Source: Helianthus annuus
Lineage: Eukaryota; Streptophyta; Magnoliopsida; Asterales; Asteraceae
Direction: 5' to 3'
DNA: 64,000 nt
NCBI RefSeq assembly: GCF_002127325.2
Contig: NC_035436.2
Location: forward strand, 112,615,591-112,679,590
Part shown: piece by piece, positions 11,349-22,549 of the stretch
Layout of the letters: the number at the start of each line of letters is the position of its first letter
Numbering within the stretch: position 1 is the first letter of the stretch
Program-made: the position numbers and the translations under genes
The notes under the pieces: model-generated
What the model saw: the letters and a program-made list of their open reading frames with translations, nothing else
Told to the model about the DNA's origin: nothing
Databases searched by the model: none

Positions 11349-12080
11349 ATGCCTCCTCGACGTGAAAACCTATTAACCAATGCCGAAATGGCAGATATTC
11401 TGGCACAGCACATGGCTGCCGCACTCCCAAACATTATCGCTCAGGTGAACCAAGCCAACAACAATCAGAACGCTCCTTGTAACTTCAAGAGCTTCAATTC
11501 GGCTAAACCACTCAAGTTCAGTGGCACCGAAGGGGCAACTGGGCTCCTTCAATGGTTCGAGAGCATTGAGAGTACATTCCATCACATTCTGTGTCCTGAG
11601 AACTGGAAGGTCGAGTTTGCTTCTAGCGTATTTCAGAAGAGGGCTTTGACATGGTGGAACGGGGTTATGAGAGATCGTGGTGCTGAAGTTGCTTTAGCAC
11701 AAACATGGGATGAACTAAGAACTCTTATGATGAGGGAGTTTTGTCCTCGTCATGAACTGCGAGCTTTGGAAAGGGAGTATGATGATCTGAAGCAAGAAAG
11801 TGGTTACCACCAAGCATATACTGACAGGTATTTGGAGCTGAGTTTATTAAGCCCAACAATGGTTACCCCACTCGAGAAGGCTATCGAGAGGTACATCGAT
11901 GGTCTACCTGACTCAGTGCAAGACATCGTTACTGGTAGTAATCCTACCACTGTCCGTCAAGCGATCGAGCTATTTGCGACGTTGACTGAGTCGGAGATTC
12001 AAAAGGGTAAGTTGCACAGGAAGGGAGACAAGAAGGGTAAGAAGCAGGAGTCTGATAAGAAGGATAGCAAGAAAGGTTAA
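11349..12080 (+). pseudogene. gag: Element B gag, capsid part
   Basis: I chose the second ATG (MPPRRENLLT) because it begins a typical Tekay-like Gag N-terminus; an upstream in-frame ATG at 11331 adds six residues of leader character. The frame has the retrotransposon Gag core (FSGTEGATGLLQWFE, ALTWWNG) and a Lys-rich tail. It ends at a TAA (12078-12080) where the downstream zinc-knuckle region should continue in frame, probably a Gln codon hit by C to T. Gag would coat the genomic RNA in the cytoplasm. Confidence 0.85.
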
Positions 12081-12563
12081 AACAAGCAGGGTAAGGATCC
12101 AGGTTCTGCAAAGGGTTCAAGGAAGCGTAAGGCTTCCCAAAATTTTGCTCTCACTACCCAAGCTAACCAGGCAGCTCCCAATCAGCCTGCACAACTGCCA
12201 GCTAAGAAACAGTATGCAGGGAATGCACCTTTGTGCAACAGACGCAATAGCCACCATCAGCCACAAGTTCAATGTCGTTTCTGTACAAATTGTGGGAAGT
12301 CAGGTCATCTTTCTGATGTCTGTCGTTTTGCTCAGAATCTAGCTGCACGTAGTCCAGCTCGGAAGGCTGCTCAACCGCATGTTCAACAGCAAGCACAAGC
12401 TGCACGACCTCACTTTCCTCCTGGTTCGTGCTTTAATTATGGAGACCTGGCCCATTATCGAAACTAGTGTCCAAGGCTGTTTAATGCAAATCAGAATCAG
12501 GCTCCAGCTCGAGGTCGAGCTTTTAACATGAATGCATAAGAGGCGCAAGCAGACAATAAAGTA
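12081..12563 (+). pseudogene. gag: Element B nucleocapsid region, broken
   Basis: Continues gag after the stop. One intact-looking knuckle, CTNCGKSGHLSDVC, is seen near 12285-12325. A second one, near 12430-12470, has Tyr in place of its second Cys (CFNYGDLAHYRN) and a TAG in front of its last Cys. Another TAA follows at about 12538. RNA binding by this copy would be impaired. Confidence 0.75.
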
Positions 12564-13268
12564 GTGAATGGTACGTTCTTTGTTAATAATCAACCTGCAT
12601 CTGTTCTTTTTGATTCAGGGGCCGATAAAAGTTTTGTGTCATTGTCTTTTGAGCCATTGCTTCGCGTGTCTAGAACAAAACTAGGTAAGCCTTTGAAGGT
12701 AGAAGTTGCTAGTGGTGAACCCGTTGTTCTTGATTCTGTTCTTCGCAACTGCCAGTTGAACCTTAACAACCAACTTTTTCCCATTGACCTCACACCTATG
12801 CAACTGGGAAGTTTCGACATTATTGTGGGTATGGATTGGTTAGCCAAGCATCGCGCAGAGGTAGGTTGTTTTGAGAAGATCGTTCGTGTGCCGCTTTCGT
12901 CAGGCGAGATCCTACAGGTTCACGGTGAGAAACCTGCTAGTAGCCTCAAGCTTATGTCCTGTTTTCAAGCTCAGAAGTATCTGCGAAAGAACTATGTGAC
13001 CTTCTTGGCACATGTTATGGCAGATAAAGGCAAAGGTAAGTCTATTCAAGATATCCATGTCGTTCGGGATTATCCGGAGTTGTTTCCTGAAGAGTTACCT
13101 GGTCTACCCCCAGCACGCCAAGTCGAGTTCCGTATTGATCTCGTACCTGGTGCAAATCCTATTGCCAGAGCTCCATATCGTCTTGCACCGTCTGAGATGC
13201 AAGAGTTGTCTAATCAACTTCAGGATCTTTCTGATAAAGGTTTTGTTCATTCGAGCTTTTCACCTTAG
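12564..13268 (+). pseudogene. pol: Element B protease and RT N-terminus
   Basis: Retropepsin with DSGADKSFVS (12615-12645), the flap region and GMDWLAKHRAEV, then the linker to RT ([21 protein letters not shown]). The frame ends at TAG 13266-13268, where the other copies have the Trp of SPWGAPVLF. Confidence 0.85.
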
Positions 13269-14363
13269 GGTTCTCCCGTTCTTTTTGTCAAGAATAAGGA
13301 AGGATCCTTCAGGATGTGCATCGATTATCGTGAGCTGAATAAGCTTACCATCAAGAATCGATATCCCCTACCTCGCATTGATGATCTCTTTGACTAGTTA
13401 CAGGGTGCTACTTGCTTTTCGAAGGTCGATCTTCGTTCTGGGTATCATCAACTTCGTGTGCATGAATAGGATATTCCCAAGACAGCATTCCGCACTCGTT
13501 ATGGGCATTATGAGTTCACAGTCATGCCATTTGGTTTGACCAATGCTCCTATTTTTTTCATGGACATAATGAATAGGGTCTGCAAGCCTTATTTGGATAA
13601 GTTCATCATCGTCTTTATTGATGACATCTTGATTTATTCTAAGACGCGAGCTGATCACGAGCAACATCTTCGTCTTACTCTGAAACTCCTAAAGAAAGAG
13701 CAACTTTTTGCCAAATTCTCCAAATGTGAATTTTGGCTTAAGGAAGTTCAGTTTTTGGGACATATTGTCAACGAACAAGGTATACATGTAGATCCCTCCA
13801 AGATCAGTACGATTAAGGATTGCGATACGCCTACTACTCCTGCTGAGGTTCGTTCTTTTCTTGGTCTTGCGGGTTATTACCGCCGCTTCATAGAGAACTT
13901 CTCGAAGATTGCAGTTCCTCTAACTGCTCTAACTCAGAAGAACAAACCCTTTGAATGGGGTTCTAAGCAAGAGGAAGCATTTCAGACCTTGAAGCAGAAG
14001 CTTTATGACGCACCTATTCTGACTTTGCCTGAGGGCAATGATGATTTCCTCGTTTACTGTGATGCATCGAAATTGGGCCTTGGCTGTGTTCTGATGCAAA
14101 GGAACAAAGTCATAGCCTACGCATCAAGGCAGTTGAAGGTGCATGAGAGAAACTACACCACTCATGATCTTGAGTTGGGTGCAGTTGTCTTCGCTCTTAA
14201 AATCTGGAGACATTATTTGTATGGCACAAAATGCATGGTTTTCACTGACCACAAAAGTCTTCAGCATATCTTCAATCAGAAAGAACTCAACATGAGGCAA
14301 AGACGTTGGGTCGAACTCCTAAACGACTATGATTGCGAAATTCGCTACCATCCTGGTAAATAG
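13269..14363 (+). pseudogene. pol: Element B RT core and RNase H
   Basis: RT motifs [26 protein letters not shown] then a TAG (13395), a second TAG after HE (about 13467), the catalytic FIDD near 13615, and RNase H ([42 protein letters not shown]). A TAG at 14361-14363 ends the frame before the tether. Most stops fit C to T change at CAG or CAA, or G to A at TGG, as expected for an old methylated copy. Confidence 0.85.
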
Positions 14364-15134
14364 AATGTTGTGGCCAACGCATTGAGTCGTAAGGAACGTA
14401 CTAAGCTTCACTGTGTTCATGTTCAATCTGCTATTCAAGCTCGATCTGATATCCAAGCACGCATTTCTCAGGCTCAGCATGCTTGTGTTTCACAAGACTT
14501 GATGGGTAAGGAATTACCCTGTCAAAATAAGCCTGATCTTGTGCTGAAGGAAGATGGATCGTATTATTTCATGGACCGTTTGTGGGTCCCAAGCCAAGAT
14601 GATCTTCGCACTTTGCTTATGGATGAAGCCCATAAGTCTCGTTACTCTATTCATCCTGGCTCAGACAAGATGTATAAGGATCTTCGTACTCAGTATTGGT
14701 GGCCTGTTATGAAGAAAGACATTGCCTTGTACGTTTCAAAATGCCTTACTTGTCTAAAGGTTAAGGCTGAACACCAACATCCTTCTGGTCTTTTGGAGCA
14801 ACCAGAGATTCCGGTTTGGAAATGGGAAAACATCGCTATGGATCTCATTACTAAACTTTCACGCACTAAGAAAGGTCATGATGCCATCTGGGTAATTGTT
14901 GATCGTCTTACTAAGTCAGCGCATTTCCTGCCGATCCGTGAGGGTCTATCTGCTGAACATCTGGCTAAAATCTATGTGGATGAAATCGTATCTCGACATG
15001 GTGTTCCCTTGAACATTATATCTGACAGAGATGCTCGCTTTTATTCTCGTTTTTGGAGAACCATGCAATCTGCTATGGGGACCCAACTTAATCTGAGCAC
15101 AGCATATCATCCACAAACTGATGGCCAAACTTAA
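14364..15134 (+). pseudogene. pol: Element B integrase, N-terminal and catalytic domains
   Basis: HHCC finger ([13 protein letters not shown]...CLTCLKVK) and the DDE core with the Asp of AMDLITKL and the Asp of SDRDARF. The frame ends at TAA 15132-15134, exactly where the third catalytic residue, the Glu of the TDGQ-E-RT motif, should be, so the nonsense falls on the catalytic codon. Confidence 0.85.
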
Positions 15135-15851
15135 AGAACAATCCAGACTTTGGAGGATATGCTTAGAGCTTGTGTGATCGATTTTGGTGGTAGTTGGGAT
15201 CCACATCCTCCATTGATTGAATTCTCCTACAACAACAGTTATCACTCCAGCATTAACATGGCTCCTTTCGAGGCTCTCTATGGTCGAAAATGTCGTTCAC
15301 TAGTCTGCTGGAATGAGATAGGAGAGGCTCAGCTTACTGGACCTGACCTCATTCTAGAGACAACAGACAAGGTTAAGAAAGTTCGTGATAACCTTCAGAC
15401 AACTCGAAGCCGTCAAAAGAGTTACGCGGACCGACGATGCAAGCCCTTGGAGTTTCAAGTCGGTGATCGTGTATTACTTAAGGTCTCACCTTGGAAAGGT
15501 GTGATCAGATTTGGAAAGAAAGGAAAACTTGCACCTAGATATGTTGGACCATTCAATATCGTCGAAAGAATTGGTAAGGTAGCCTACAGACTTGAATTAC
15601 CTCCTGAACTTGGAAATGTTCATCCAATTTTCCACGTATCCAATCTCAAGAAGTGTTTACCTGTGGAAATTATGGATCGTGAATTCAAATGGCTTAAACG
15701 CAAGCGCATTCCGTTTGTTAAAGTTCACTGGGAATCTAAATGTGGACCTGAGTTTACTTGGGAACGTGAAGATCAAATGAAAGCGAAGTATCCGCATCTA
15801 TTCCCACGAGTTTCTTCTAAACAAATTTCGGGACGAAATTTCCACAAGTAG
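15135..15851 (+). pseudogene. pol: Element B integrase C-terminus and chromodomain
   Basis: Continues in frame after the stop: [44 protein letters not shown], then a chromodomain-like [19 protein letters not shown]. Compared with A, about 30 codons are missing between LKKCLPVE and IMDREF, an internal deletion. The tail runs into the palindrome and the polypurine tract, with the stop at 15849-15851. Confidence 0.85.
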
Positions 15852-15857
15852 GGGAGA
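15850..15857 (+). other. Element B polypurine tract
   Basis: AGGGGAGA followed by C and the LTR start TGTGACA. Just upstream is the palindrome AAATTTCG-GGA-CGAAATTT (about 15823-15841). Confidence 0.8.
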
Positions 15858-16699
15858 CTGTGACATTTGTGCTTGTAATCATTGTGAACAATTCCATTAT
15901 CAATGAAATAATGTTATTTGATCCCAATGTTTATTTGGTTATGTTTGATGTTTTTCATGTTTTGGTTTTTATTCGATTTTAAACTCTATATCGCTTTCTA
16001 GAGAATTATACGCAAACTGGTGCGTAAACGTAATTAGTTTAATGCGACAAATACTCCAGAACATCAATTTATGCTTAACATACCTTAAATAACCTTTACA
16101 TAACTTAGAAATAAGTTTTGAAGGCTTTGGTATGGTAAAATCAAGTTAATTCGCTTATAGGGACTAAGTTGACAAAGTACGAAAGTATAGCAATTTGAAC
16201 TGTGATGAACATTACGGAACATGGCCATAAGTTAAACACACCTTAAATATCCTTTACATAGCTTAGAAATAGGCTTTGAGGGATTCGGTGTGCTAAAATA
16301 AACTTTATGCTCATTTAGGGACTAAAAGCGTCAAAAAGTGCATAAGTTTGCATTTTCGCGCATAACTTACATTCTGAATACATCCGGACATCCAAAAATT
16401 TATGTAAGCATTAAAATATTTTATTTTAGTGTTTGGCATGAGAAAAATCCATTCGTCGCGCAATTTGGATCGTTTTTCGCGCTTATGCGCTTTCCATCGT
16501 AATTAAGCAAACATCGCGATCGTACGACCATACGAACCGACATCCGGAATATTTTTTAGCATGTTTCTTGTCCACAATGTTTAAGCATCATTTTAGGGCC
16601 TTAAAGTTGGCTTAACGGGCCTTAAACATGTTGGAAATGGCTTTAAACACCAACAGGGACTGAAACTGTCATTTTTCAAAGATGTTTGCTGATCAGAAC

Positions 16700-16750
16700 C
16701 TCAGGCGAGGCGCGTAAGGATTGGTTATACCTTACACGGGGCGCGAGGGC
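16700..16750. repeat. Paired GTAAGG/GGCGCG words upstream of element B TATA
   Basis: GCGCGTAAGG followed by CCTTACACGGGGCGCG gives an imperfect inverted repeat about 200 bp upstream of the TATA box. Solo LTR D has CTTACGG words at the same relative place. Confidence 0.7.
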
Positions 16751-16940
16751 CTCCCAGATCTGTAGAATTGCTGAAAACAGCTGTTAACAGTTGTTATGCA
16801 CTCCAAAACCACTTGTAAATGGTATTTCTCAAAACTTGGGCTTAATCTATGGGCTCTAATGGTTTCCCAAAACAAGGGGCCCATGTGTACGGCCTAGATT
16901 GAAGCACGTTTTTCGACGAACGATCCTAATGGTTGTGCCA

Positions 16941-16953
16941 TACATATATAAAC
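16941..16953 (+). promoter_or_regulatory. Element B putative TATA box
   Basis: TACATATATAAAC followed by a pyrimidine-rich stretch, as in plant LTR promoters. It lies about 1.9 kb upstream of the conserved-loop hairpin, which would therefore be transcribed. Confidence 0.6.
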
Positions 16954-18487
16954 TCAACTCATTTCATTCATTCCTCACATTTGAATCTGATTCAAGCTCT
17001 ATAAGTGGAAGTATATGCTTCCTACCTGAGAGTGAATCGGGTCAAATCTTGCGGGGACCTTCTGTAAGTATTCTTTCGTGTTTTTCGTTCGTTTTAGCGT
17101 TAAAGTCAAACTGTGTTTGACTTTCTGCATTGACCAGTTTATGGTCAATGCGAAGTTCGTTTGAACTCCATAACGTGAGCGTAATCACAATGGTTATAGT
17201 CACTACCTACTAACTACCACGTTATCTAGGCTCAGTAACGGGTCGTACTTTCGGCCAAAATGCGTTTTCTCGCGTATTTTGTAACCAAACTACTCTAGGG
17301 TATCAAAATCGTTTGTTCTGATACCAAACCTGTTTTCCAACTTAACTAAACATGTTCTAGCATGTTTAGCTCGTCACTTTTTAGATAGTGCTTGTCAAGG
17401 GTCGTAAAGGTAAGCGATCTAAACAATCACTTATACTTTCGAACCCGACCCATTTGGTCGATCATTAGGGTCTGACCAAATACTTTAGGTGACCATAGTT
17501 GTATAGGGAATAACATCCCGAAGTTATACCTTATGGTCGCGTCGTTTAAGTAGTTGTATGATAGGTAATGTATGTATGCCATAGGAAAATTACCAAAATA
17601 CCCTTTTTGCGCCAAAATTCATTTTAAGCATAAGTAACATAACTTTTGACATCTAAACTGATTTGGCAACAATATTAAACATGTTAAGGCATATCTTGCT
17701 TGTCATAGGGCTAGTTAGGCGTTCCGAACGCGTTTTACGCAAACGACGCGTTAAAGTAGCATAAGCTACCTAAACGGATCATAATGGGTCAAAAGCACTT
17801 AATATAGGTTTCGTTTTAGTATGTAGGCTTTGTCAAACCATATTACATATGTGCCCACACTTATTTGGTTTACAAACCCTCGTACTACCCGATCCTCCGA
17901 TAGGTCCGTTAATTAATGTAGATACCTATATTAGGTGTTGTTTGAATCCGTGATCTTCTAGCTTTGCTTGGTGGTTATCCTAGGACTTCTAAGCAATCTC
18001 AAGTGAGTACATAGACCCCTCTTTTACTGTTTTCCAAACATTTTGGGGTGAAACACATGTGCCTACTTGTTACTTTCATGCTTTCCATGTTTTCATACCA
18101 TATGCTTGTTATGTTCATTAGTACACTTATAGTACATGATTTCATTGTGTTTTTGCAATGTATGTCCATTGTGTGCAAAATTAGTACATCGTTTTACATT
18201 ACATTTTATGCTATGTATGTCCATTGTGTGCATACTTAATACATTGTTTTACATTACATTTCACGCTACATATGTTCATTTGATTACATACTTAGTGCAT
18301 TGTTTTCACATGCTTACATTTTGGTATGACATTTGGTCTGTTTAAATGGGACAAAAATACATTCATTAACATTGATCACGCAGTTCGTTAGTAGGTAGTG
18401 GTACCATAGGAATTGACAACTCCCATTCCTGACATCCTAGGTATGTTTGGATGAAAGGAATGACCGAATTCGATATACATTAACTCA

Positions 18488-18518
18488 GATAAACCTTTAA
18501 CTTGTTTAAAGGTTTATC
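18488..18518. repeat. Perfect 13-bp hairpin in element B LTR
   Basis: Arms GATAAACCTTTAA and TTAAAGGTTTATC (18488-18500, 18506-18518) with loop CTTGT. Confidence 0.9.
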
Positions 18519-18883
18519 GCCACAGTCGCAAGGCTTGAATGTATGCATTTTCACAATACCGTATAGATGTTTGTATCAGTATAGCATGCATTTCCACAAA
18601 ACATAACGTTGATTTAAACCATGTTTTACTTCAATATATTGTTTTGTGCATTTTCACCTATGGTTTAGTTGATACATATTCCACTTGCCATACATGACAT
18701 TTTGTTTACACATTATTTGATTGACATTTGACATAAGACATTGTGATATTGATATACATGTTTCATGGACCACATTTTGACATAAACATTTTGACATGGT
18801 TTACACAAAGACATTTGACAAATGATTTAGACAAGGGCAATTCACATTGGTGGTTTGTTTGGGAAAGTGATTTAAGTAACGAG

Positions 18884-18962
18884 ACATGTGTAATATGGTA
18901 CAAGCATGGTGGATACGCCACTGGTACTTCCTATATATAAGTGCTTGTATTGTATTACATGT
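18884..18962 (+). other. Conserved-loop hairpin, copy in element B LTR
   Basis: A 35-nt core (18907-18941) starts TGGTGGATACGCC and ends CTATATATAAG. The flanks 18884-18906 and 18942-18962 pair with each other over about 21 positions, including G-T pairs that would be G-U in RNA. The innermost pair is ACAAGCA/TGCTTGT. Function unknown. Confidence 0.8.
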
Positions 18963-19540
18963 TGTAGCGTTATTTAAATCATTCAATTTGGACTTATACA
19001 TTTTATACAAATAGCATACTTTTCATAAGACTTTGTTTTACAAAGAAATTGGTTTTTATACAACTCATTTTACTTGGTTATTCATTTAACCATACATTAC
19101 TCTTTTAATTATACATATCATCTGATTCATTATCGTTTTTCAAATAATTTATACAAAAAAACACTTAAACTTGATTCATGACAAGTTTTCATTAAACATT
19201 TTCTTAAACCTAAGTCATGAATCCTATTTTCACAAAACCTATGTTACTCACAGGCATTTTTATGCTGACGTACCTATTTTCACATGTGTTTCAGGAGCTA
19301 ATGCATAGGACGTTCGTGACACGCTAGGGTGGACTTGGGCCTTAGTGACATAAAATGAAGCTAGACTAGTTAAAACATGTTATGTACTCTTTGTTTCATT
19401 TTGTTTCAAGACAATGTAACTCTTTGGTTTGATGAATAAAATATAACTTTGTATGCCATGGTTGTGGAACAATAATTCTGTTACAACATTCCTCGACGTT
19501 TCCGCCACGATTTGATGTTTTACGTGGTCAGGGTGTGACA

Positions 19541-20681
19541 CCGAACTAGATGACCAAGGTAACTAGAAGGCACGCAGATGAACACTCATCTAGACCAAAG
19601 ACAACCATGACGAGGTCAGCAACACGACAAAATTTTATGCGATGAGTTGTTGCGAATAAAATGTTTTAAGTTAAAATTTTGTATGAACTAGATGGAAATA
19701 AAAAGGGATTGTTCCGAATTTCCGAGCGCAAGTGTAATAAAGTGAATTTTGGTTATATGTTTTAAACCTTAACGAGTCGTCTAATATGAGTTGAACATCA
19801 CAACCCTAACCAGTATCGTAACCTATGCCCAGAGCTTGGAAAATTCGAGTCGAGGGCACATGGTGGGGATAATTTTTTTTTCCTGATCTCAAAATTTGGT
19901 TTTATAAAATAATAATAAAATGTAATAAATATATACTGTAAATGTTCTACTTGAGGCCAAAAAAATGTTTTCCCTGAAGTTTAACGAAATATTTTTCTAG
20001 ATAAACTAAGTTGCTTTTGTACATGAACAATTTATAATACCAATGTGCTACACTTGGTAAAGTGTAAAAAATGTTAACAAAACGAAATGCACGTGACTTG
20101 AGTTAACAAAGTTATGGCTTCCTTAATTTATCTTAGGACCCTTCTACTTTTTTCTGAATCGTAATTATCGCCCGACTGGTGGAACTATAAATCAATGCTG
20201 CTACTTCATCTCCTCCAGCATTCGACTTCACGTTTAGTTTTCCCTCATTAACGACCTCACCTGCTACTCTCACTTCGTATCCTTGGCGTTTGCACTAACG
20301 CCAATCGATACAAATATCAACTCTTAATCAGTACCGTTGATAGCTTGTGCCGTTGTCACGCTTTCAACGTTACTATTTGTCGTCATTTTCATCCTTTACT
20401 CAGACGTTTTTATGTATCATTATGTTATGCATTTATGATTTGTTTTATTGCTAGTTCATGTTGTTGCAGTTTCACATCATCACTTATCACGACTTACTTT
20501 TTCCCATAATTTGTGTGATATGGGTATCGTCTCACTTATTCATAGACTGGCCCTTTTCCCTAAAACTATGGATGTATGTACTGCCACCATTTAGTCGCAC
20601 CCTTTTTGGGTTCGAGACTCATACAATAGTTGGTTGTGGTTTCGTTGTGGTTATTTAATTAGTAAGTTGAGTTGAGTTGTC
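19541..20681 (+). other. Element E internal sequence, no gene recognised
   Basis: AT-rich, with runs of T and A and no frame with a recognisable domain. I see no polyprotein motif here. It may be pol-derived sequence decayed past recognition, or a leader-like insert. Confidence 0.5.
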
Positions 20682-20823
20682 ACATAGAACCAATCAAAAC
20701 CACTAACGAAGCCAATGAAATTTGATAAGGACATGGTGGATACGCCGCTGGTACTTCCTATATATAAGTGTTCTTATCAAACCATCAAAAGCCTTGTTAG
20801 ATTGGTCGAGAGAGGTTCTATGT
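20682..20823 (+). other. Conserved-loop hairpin, tandem copy 1 in element E
   Basis: Core 20734-20768. The outer arms share ACATAGAACC with its complement at the base and TTTGATAAGGACA/TGTTCTTATCAAA next to the loop, giving about 50-nt imperfect arms. Confidence 0.8.
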
Positions 20824-20843
20824 AAGTTGTGTTTGCGTCGTCA

Positions 20844-20965
20844 GTCATGATCCGAATAACGAAGCTGATGAAACTTGATAAGGACATGGTGGATACGCCG
20901 TTGGTACTTCCTATATATAAGTGTTCTTATCGATGTATCAAAAGCATCGTTAGATTGGTCATGAG
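20844..20965 (+). other. Conserved-loop hairpin, tandem copy 2 in element E
   Basis: Core 20887-20921 differs from copy 1 at one base. Arms pair over about 42 positions (for example GATAAGGACA/TGTTCTTATC next to the loop, TCATGA/TCATGA at the base). Confidence 0.8.
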
Positions 20966-20983
20966 AAGTTGGTTTGAGTCGTC

Positions 20984-21108
20984 AATCATGATTTGAATAA
21001 CGATGTGGATGAAAATTTGATAGGGACATGGTGGATACGCCGCTGGTACTTCCTATATATAGGTGTGTCTGTCAAATTTTCAGAAGCAGCGTTAGACTAA
21101 TCATGAGT
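20984..21108 (+). other. Conserved-loop hairpin, tandem copy 3 in element E
   Basis: Core 21029-21063 ends in AGG instead of AAG. The arms changed together relative to copy 1: GATAAGGACA/TGTTCTTATC becomes GATAGGGACA/TGTGTCTGTC, which includes one A-T to G-C pair change and two pairs turned to G-T. Confidence 0.8.
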
Positions 21109-21395
21109 GTTTGAGTTAGTTTGTGTTGGTTTTGTGATTGGAGAATTCAAATTCTATAATTTTGCTCATTCAACTCAAATTGTGGCATTTTATGAGAATT
21201 TTTTCTTTTCAAAATCCCAAGTCGTGACACAGATTGCAGTCGGGCATCACATGTATACCTCACGACTTAGTTGCAAACTCTCTCGTGTTACAAATCATCT
21301 TTGGGACATGACTTTCTCTTTAGCTACAATACATCTTGATACGCCAATCTTGAGCTTCGTGATTGTAATGATCATAGAGCCTATAACCGGCTATC

Positions 21396-21734
21396 TTGTA
21401 CATAACAGTTAACACTCTTCATTTTCTGCATCCTTGGCATTTGAAAGCGATTCCTATAATTGGGTATGTAACCCTTGTCAGGAACGCTACCGCCTCAATA
21501 AGTCTACACCTCTTGATATATCCTAGTTCGAGCGAGTTCCCAGCAACGTTGGGACTTGTGTATAACACTTGTTGCCTGACATTCCTGAGGCACAATCCGA
21601 TCTTAAGATTCGAGTTCCTAACGCTATTACTAAATCAAGCAAAAATCGTTACGCCAATGAAAGACCCTACACTTAATCCTACACGAGCGGTTTCCTCCAA
21701 ATTTTGGGACGAAATTCTCAAAAGTTGGGGAGAC
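21396..21734 (+). pseudogene. pol: Element E integrase C-terminal remnant
   Basis: The frame around 21520-21734 reads FPATLGLVYN then FLRHNPILRFEFLTLL, which resembles the integrase GPF-to-chromodomain junction of chromoviruses ([18 protein letters not shown], then a VLxxE segment). It ends SKFWDEILKSWGD beside the polypurine tract. No catalytic domain is left. The match is by eye and weak. Confidence 0.5.
21720..21734 (+). other. Element E polypurine tract
   Basis: AAAAGTTGGGGAGAC then LTR start TGTAACATCC. Just upstream is a weak form of the palindrome, AATTTTG-GGA-CGAAATT. Confidence 0.7.
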
Positions 21735-21846
21735 TGTAACATCCGCCAAAATCGGATCTCCGAAATCCGACCCGGATTTCAAAACTGGACCCATTCAAGT
21801 AAATAAAAATCAGAATTTTTAAAAATTTTAATATTAAACTATTAGA
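21735..21846 (+). repeat. Element E 3' LTR, segment 1
   Basis: First 112 bases of the LTR, ending at the TTAGA target duplication of solo LTR D. Confidence 0.75.
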
Positions 21847-22430
21847 TGTCACACCCCGACCACGTAGGACAACAAACCGTGGCAGAAACGTCGGGGAGTG
21901 TTGTAACAGAAGCTATCGTTTCACAACCATGGATACAAAAAGTGTTTCGTTTTATTGATATAATTAAACATTACATTGTCTTAACACAGAATAAACAAGT
22001 TTTACATTGTCTATCACTATTATTATGTCACTAAGGCCTCGTCCAGATCCTATGTGATGCATGCATCCTAGTAATCAATCAAGCATCAACACCTGAAACA
22101 TATGTAAAAACTTAGTCAGCAAAGAAATGCTGGCGAGTACATAGGTTTTATAAGAGTACCAGAATCATGGCTCGTTTATATGTTGCAGTACTTTATTAGA
22201 CTACAAGAACCAAAAAAACGCAAACCTCGTTTTGAAAAGTGTATTGCAACATAGTTAACCAACTCAAATCAAGCGGGTTATAGTTTATAAAATCGCGTAG
22301 CCATGATTCTTAACCCAAAAACATTTGCTTTAGAAAACCAACTTGTAAAACATCTTGTAAAAACTCGTTAAAACTCGTATATTATTTCGAAAACCTCGTT
22401 TGTGTGATATCGTTCCAAAATCGTTTACCC

Positions 22431-22549
22431 AAGTGAACTAAATAACGCCACGGTATGCAATATGATGAAAACACTTATATATAAGAAGTACCAACGGCGT
22501 ATCTACCATGTTTTCACCACATTACCCCCGTCTCGTTATCTAAACACTT
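22431..22549 (-). other. Conserved-loop hairpin, copy in solo LTR D
   Basis: In LTR sense (minus) the core at 22474-22508 reads TGGTAGATACGCC...TATATATAAG, also 35 nt. The arms pair over about 40 positions and share no sequence with those of B or E; next to the loop they are GTGAAAACA/TGTTTTCAT. Confidence 0.8.

Larger units (their letters stand above)
10557..19540 (+). mobile_element. Element B: Ty3/gypsy chromovirus, decayed, 5' LTR truncated
   Basis: Plus strand. Only 172 bases of the 5' LTR remain (10557-10728), then primer site, gag-pol 11349-15851, polypurine tract, and a full 3' LTR of 3682 bp. The rest of the 5' LTR is displaced by C and A. At least eight in-frame stops break gag-pol. 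Solo LTR D belongs to the same family in the opposite orientation. Confidence 0.88.
15859..19540 (+). repeat. Element B 3' LTR (3682 bp)
   Basis: Runs from TGTGACATTTGTG to GGGTGTGACA. It contains GTAAGG/CCTTAC words at 16714-16735, a TATA box at 16941-16953, a 13-bp hairpin at 18488-18518, and the conserved-loop hairpin at 18884-18962. Small ORFs in it have no domain. The right flank begins CCGAA; the left target duplication is lost. Confidence 0.9.

Noticed and set aside
18931..18941. TATATATAAG in the conserved loop as the main LTR promoter
   Set aside because: Better TATA contexts lie 1.6-1.9 kb upstream in B and D. A secondary role cannot be excluded.
20862..20885. CTGATGA-AAC sequence as a hammerhead ribozyme core
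   Set aside because: Present in only one of the five hairpins, without the matching GAAA and cleavage-site arrangement; the other copies lack CTGATGA.
20682..21108. Tandem repeats with spacers as a CRISPR array
   Set aside because: Plant retrotransposon context, only three units, flanks pair with each other, and no cas gene.
21396..21806. 136-codon ORF as an intact gene
   Set aside because: It crosses the polypurine tract into the E LTR; only the part matching the integrase C-terminus is kept as a remnant.
18884..22549. The hairpins as MITE insertions
   Set aside because: In MITEs the terminal repeats are conserved between copies; here the centre is conserved and the arms are not, and no consistent target duplication is seen.
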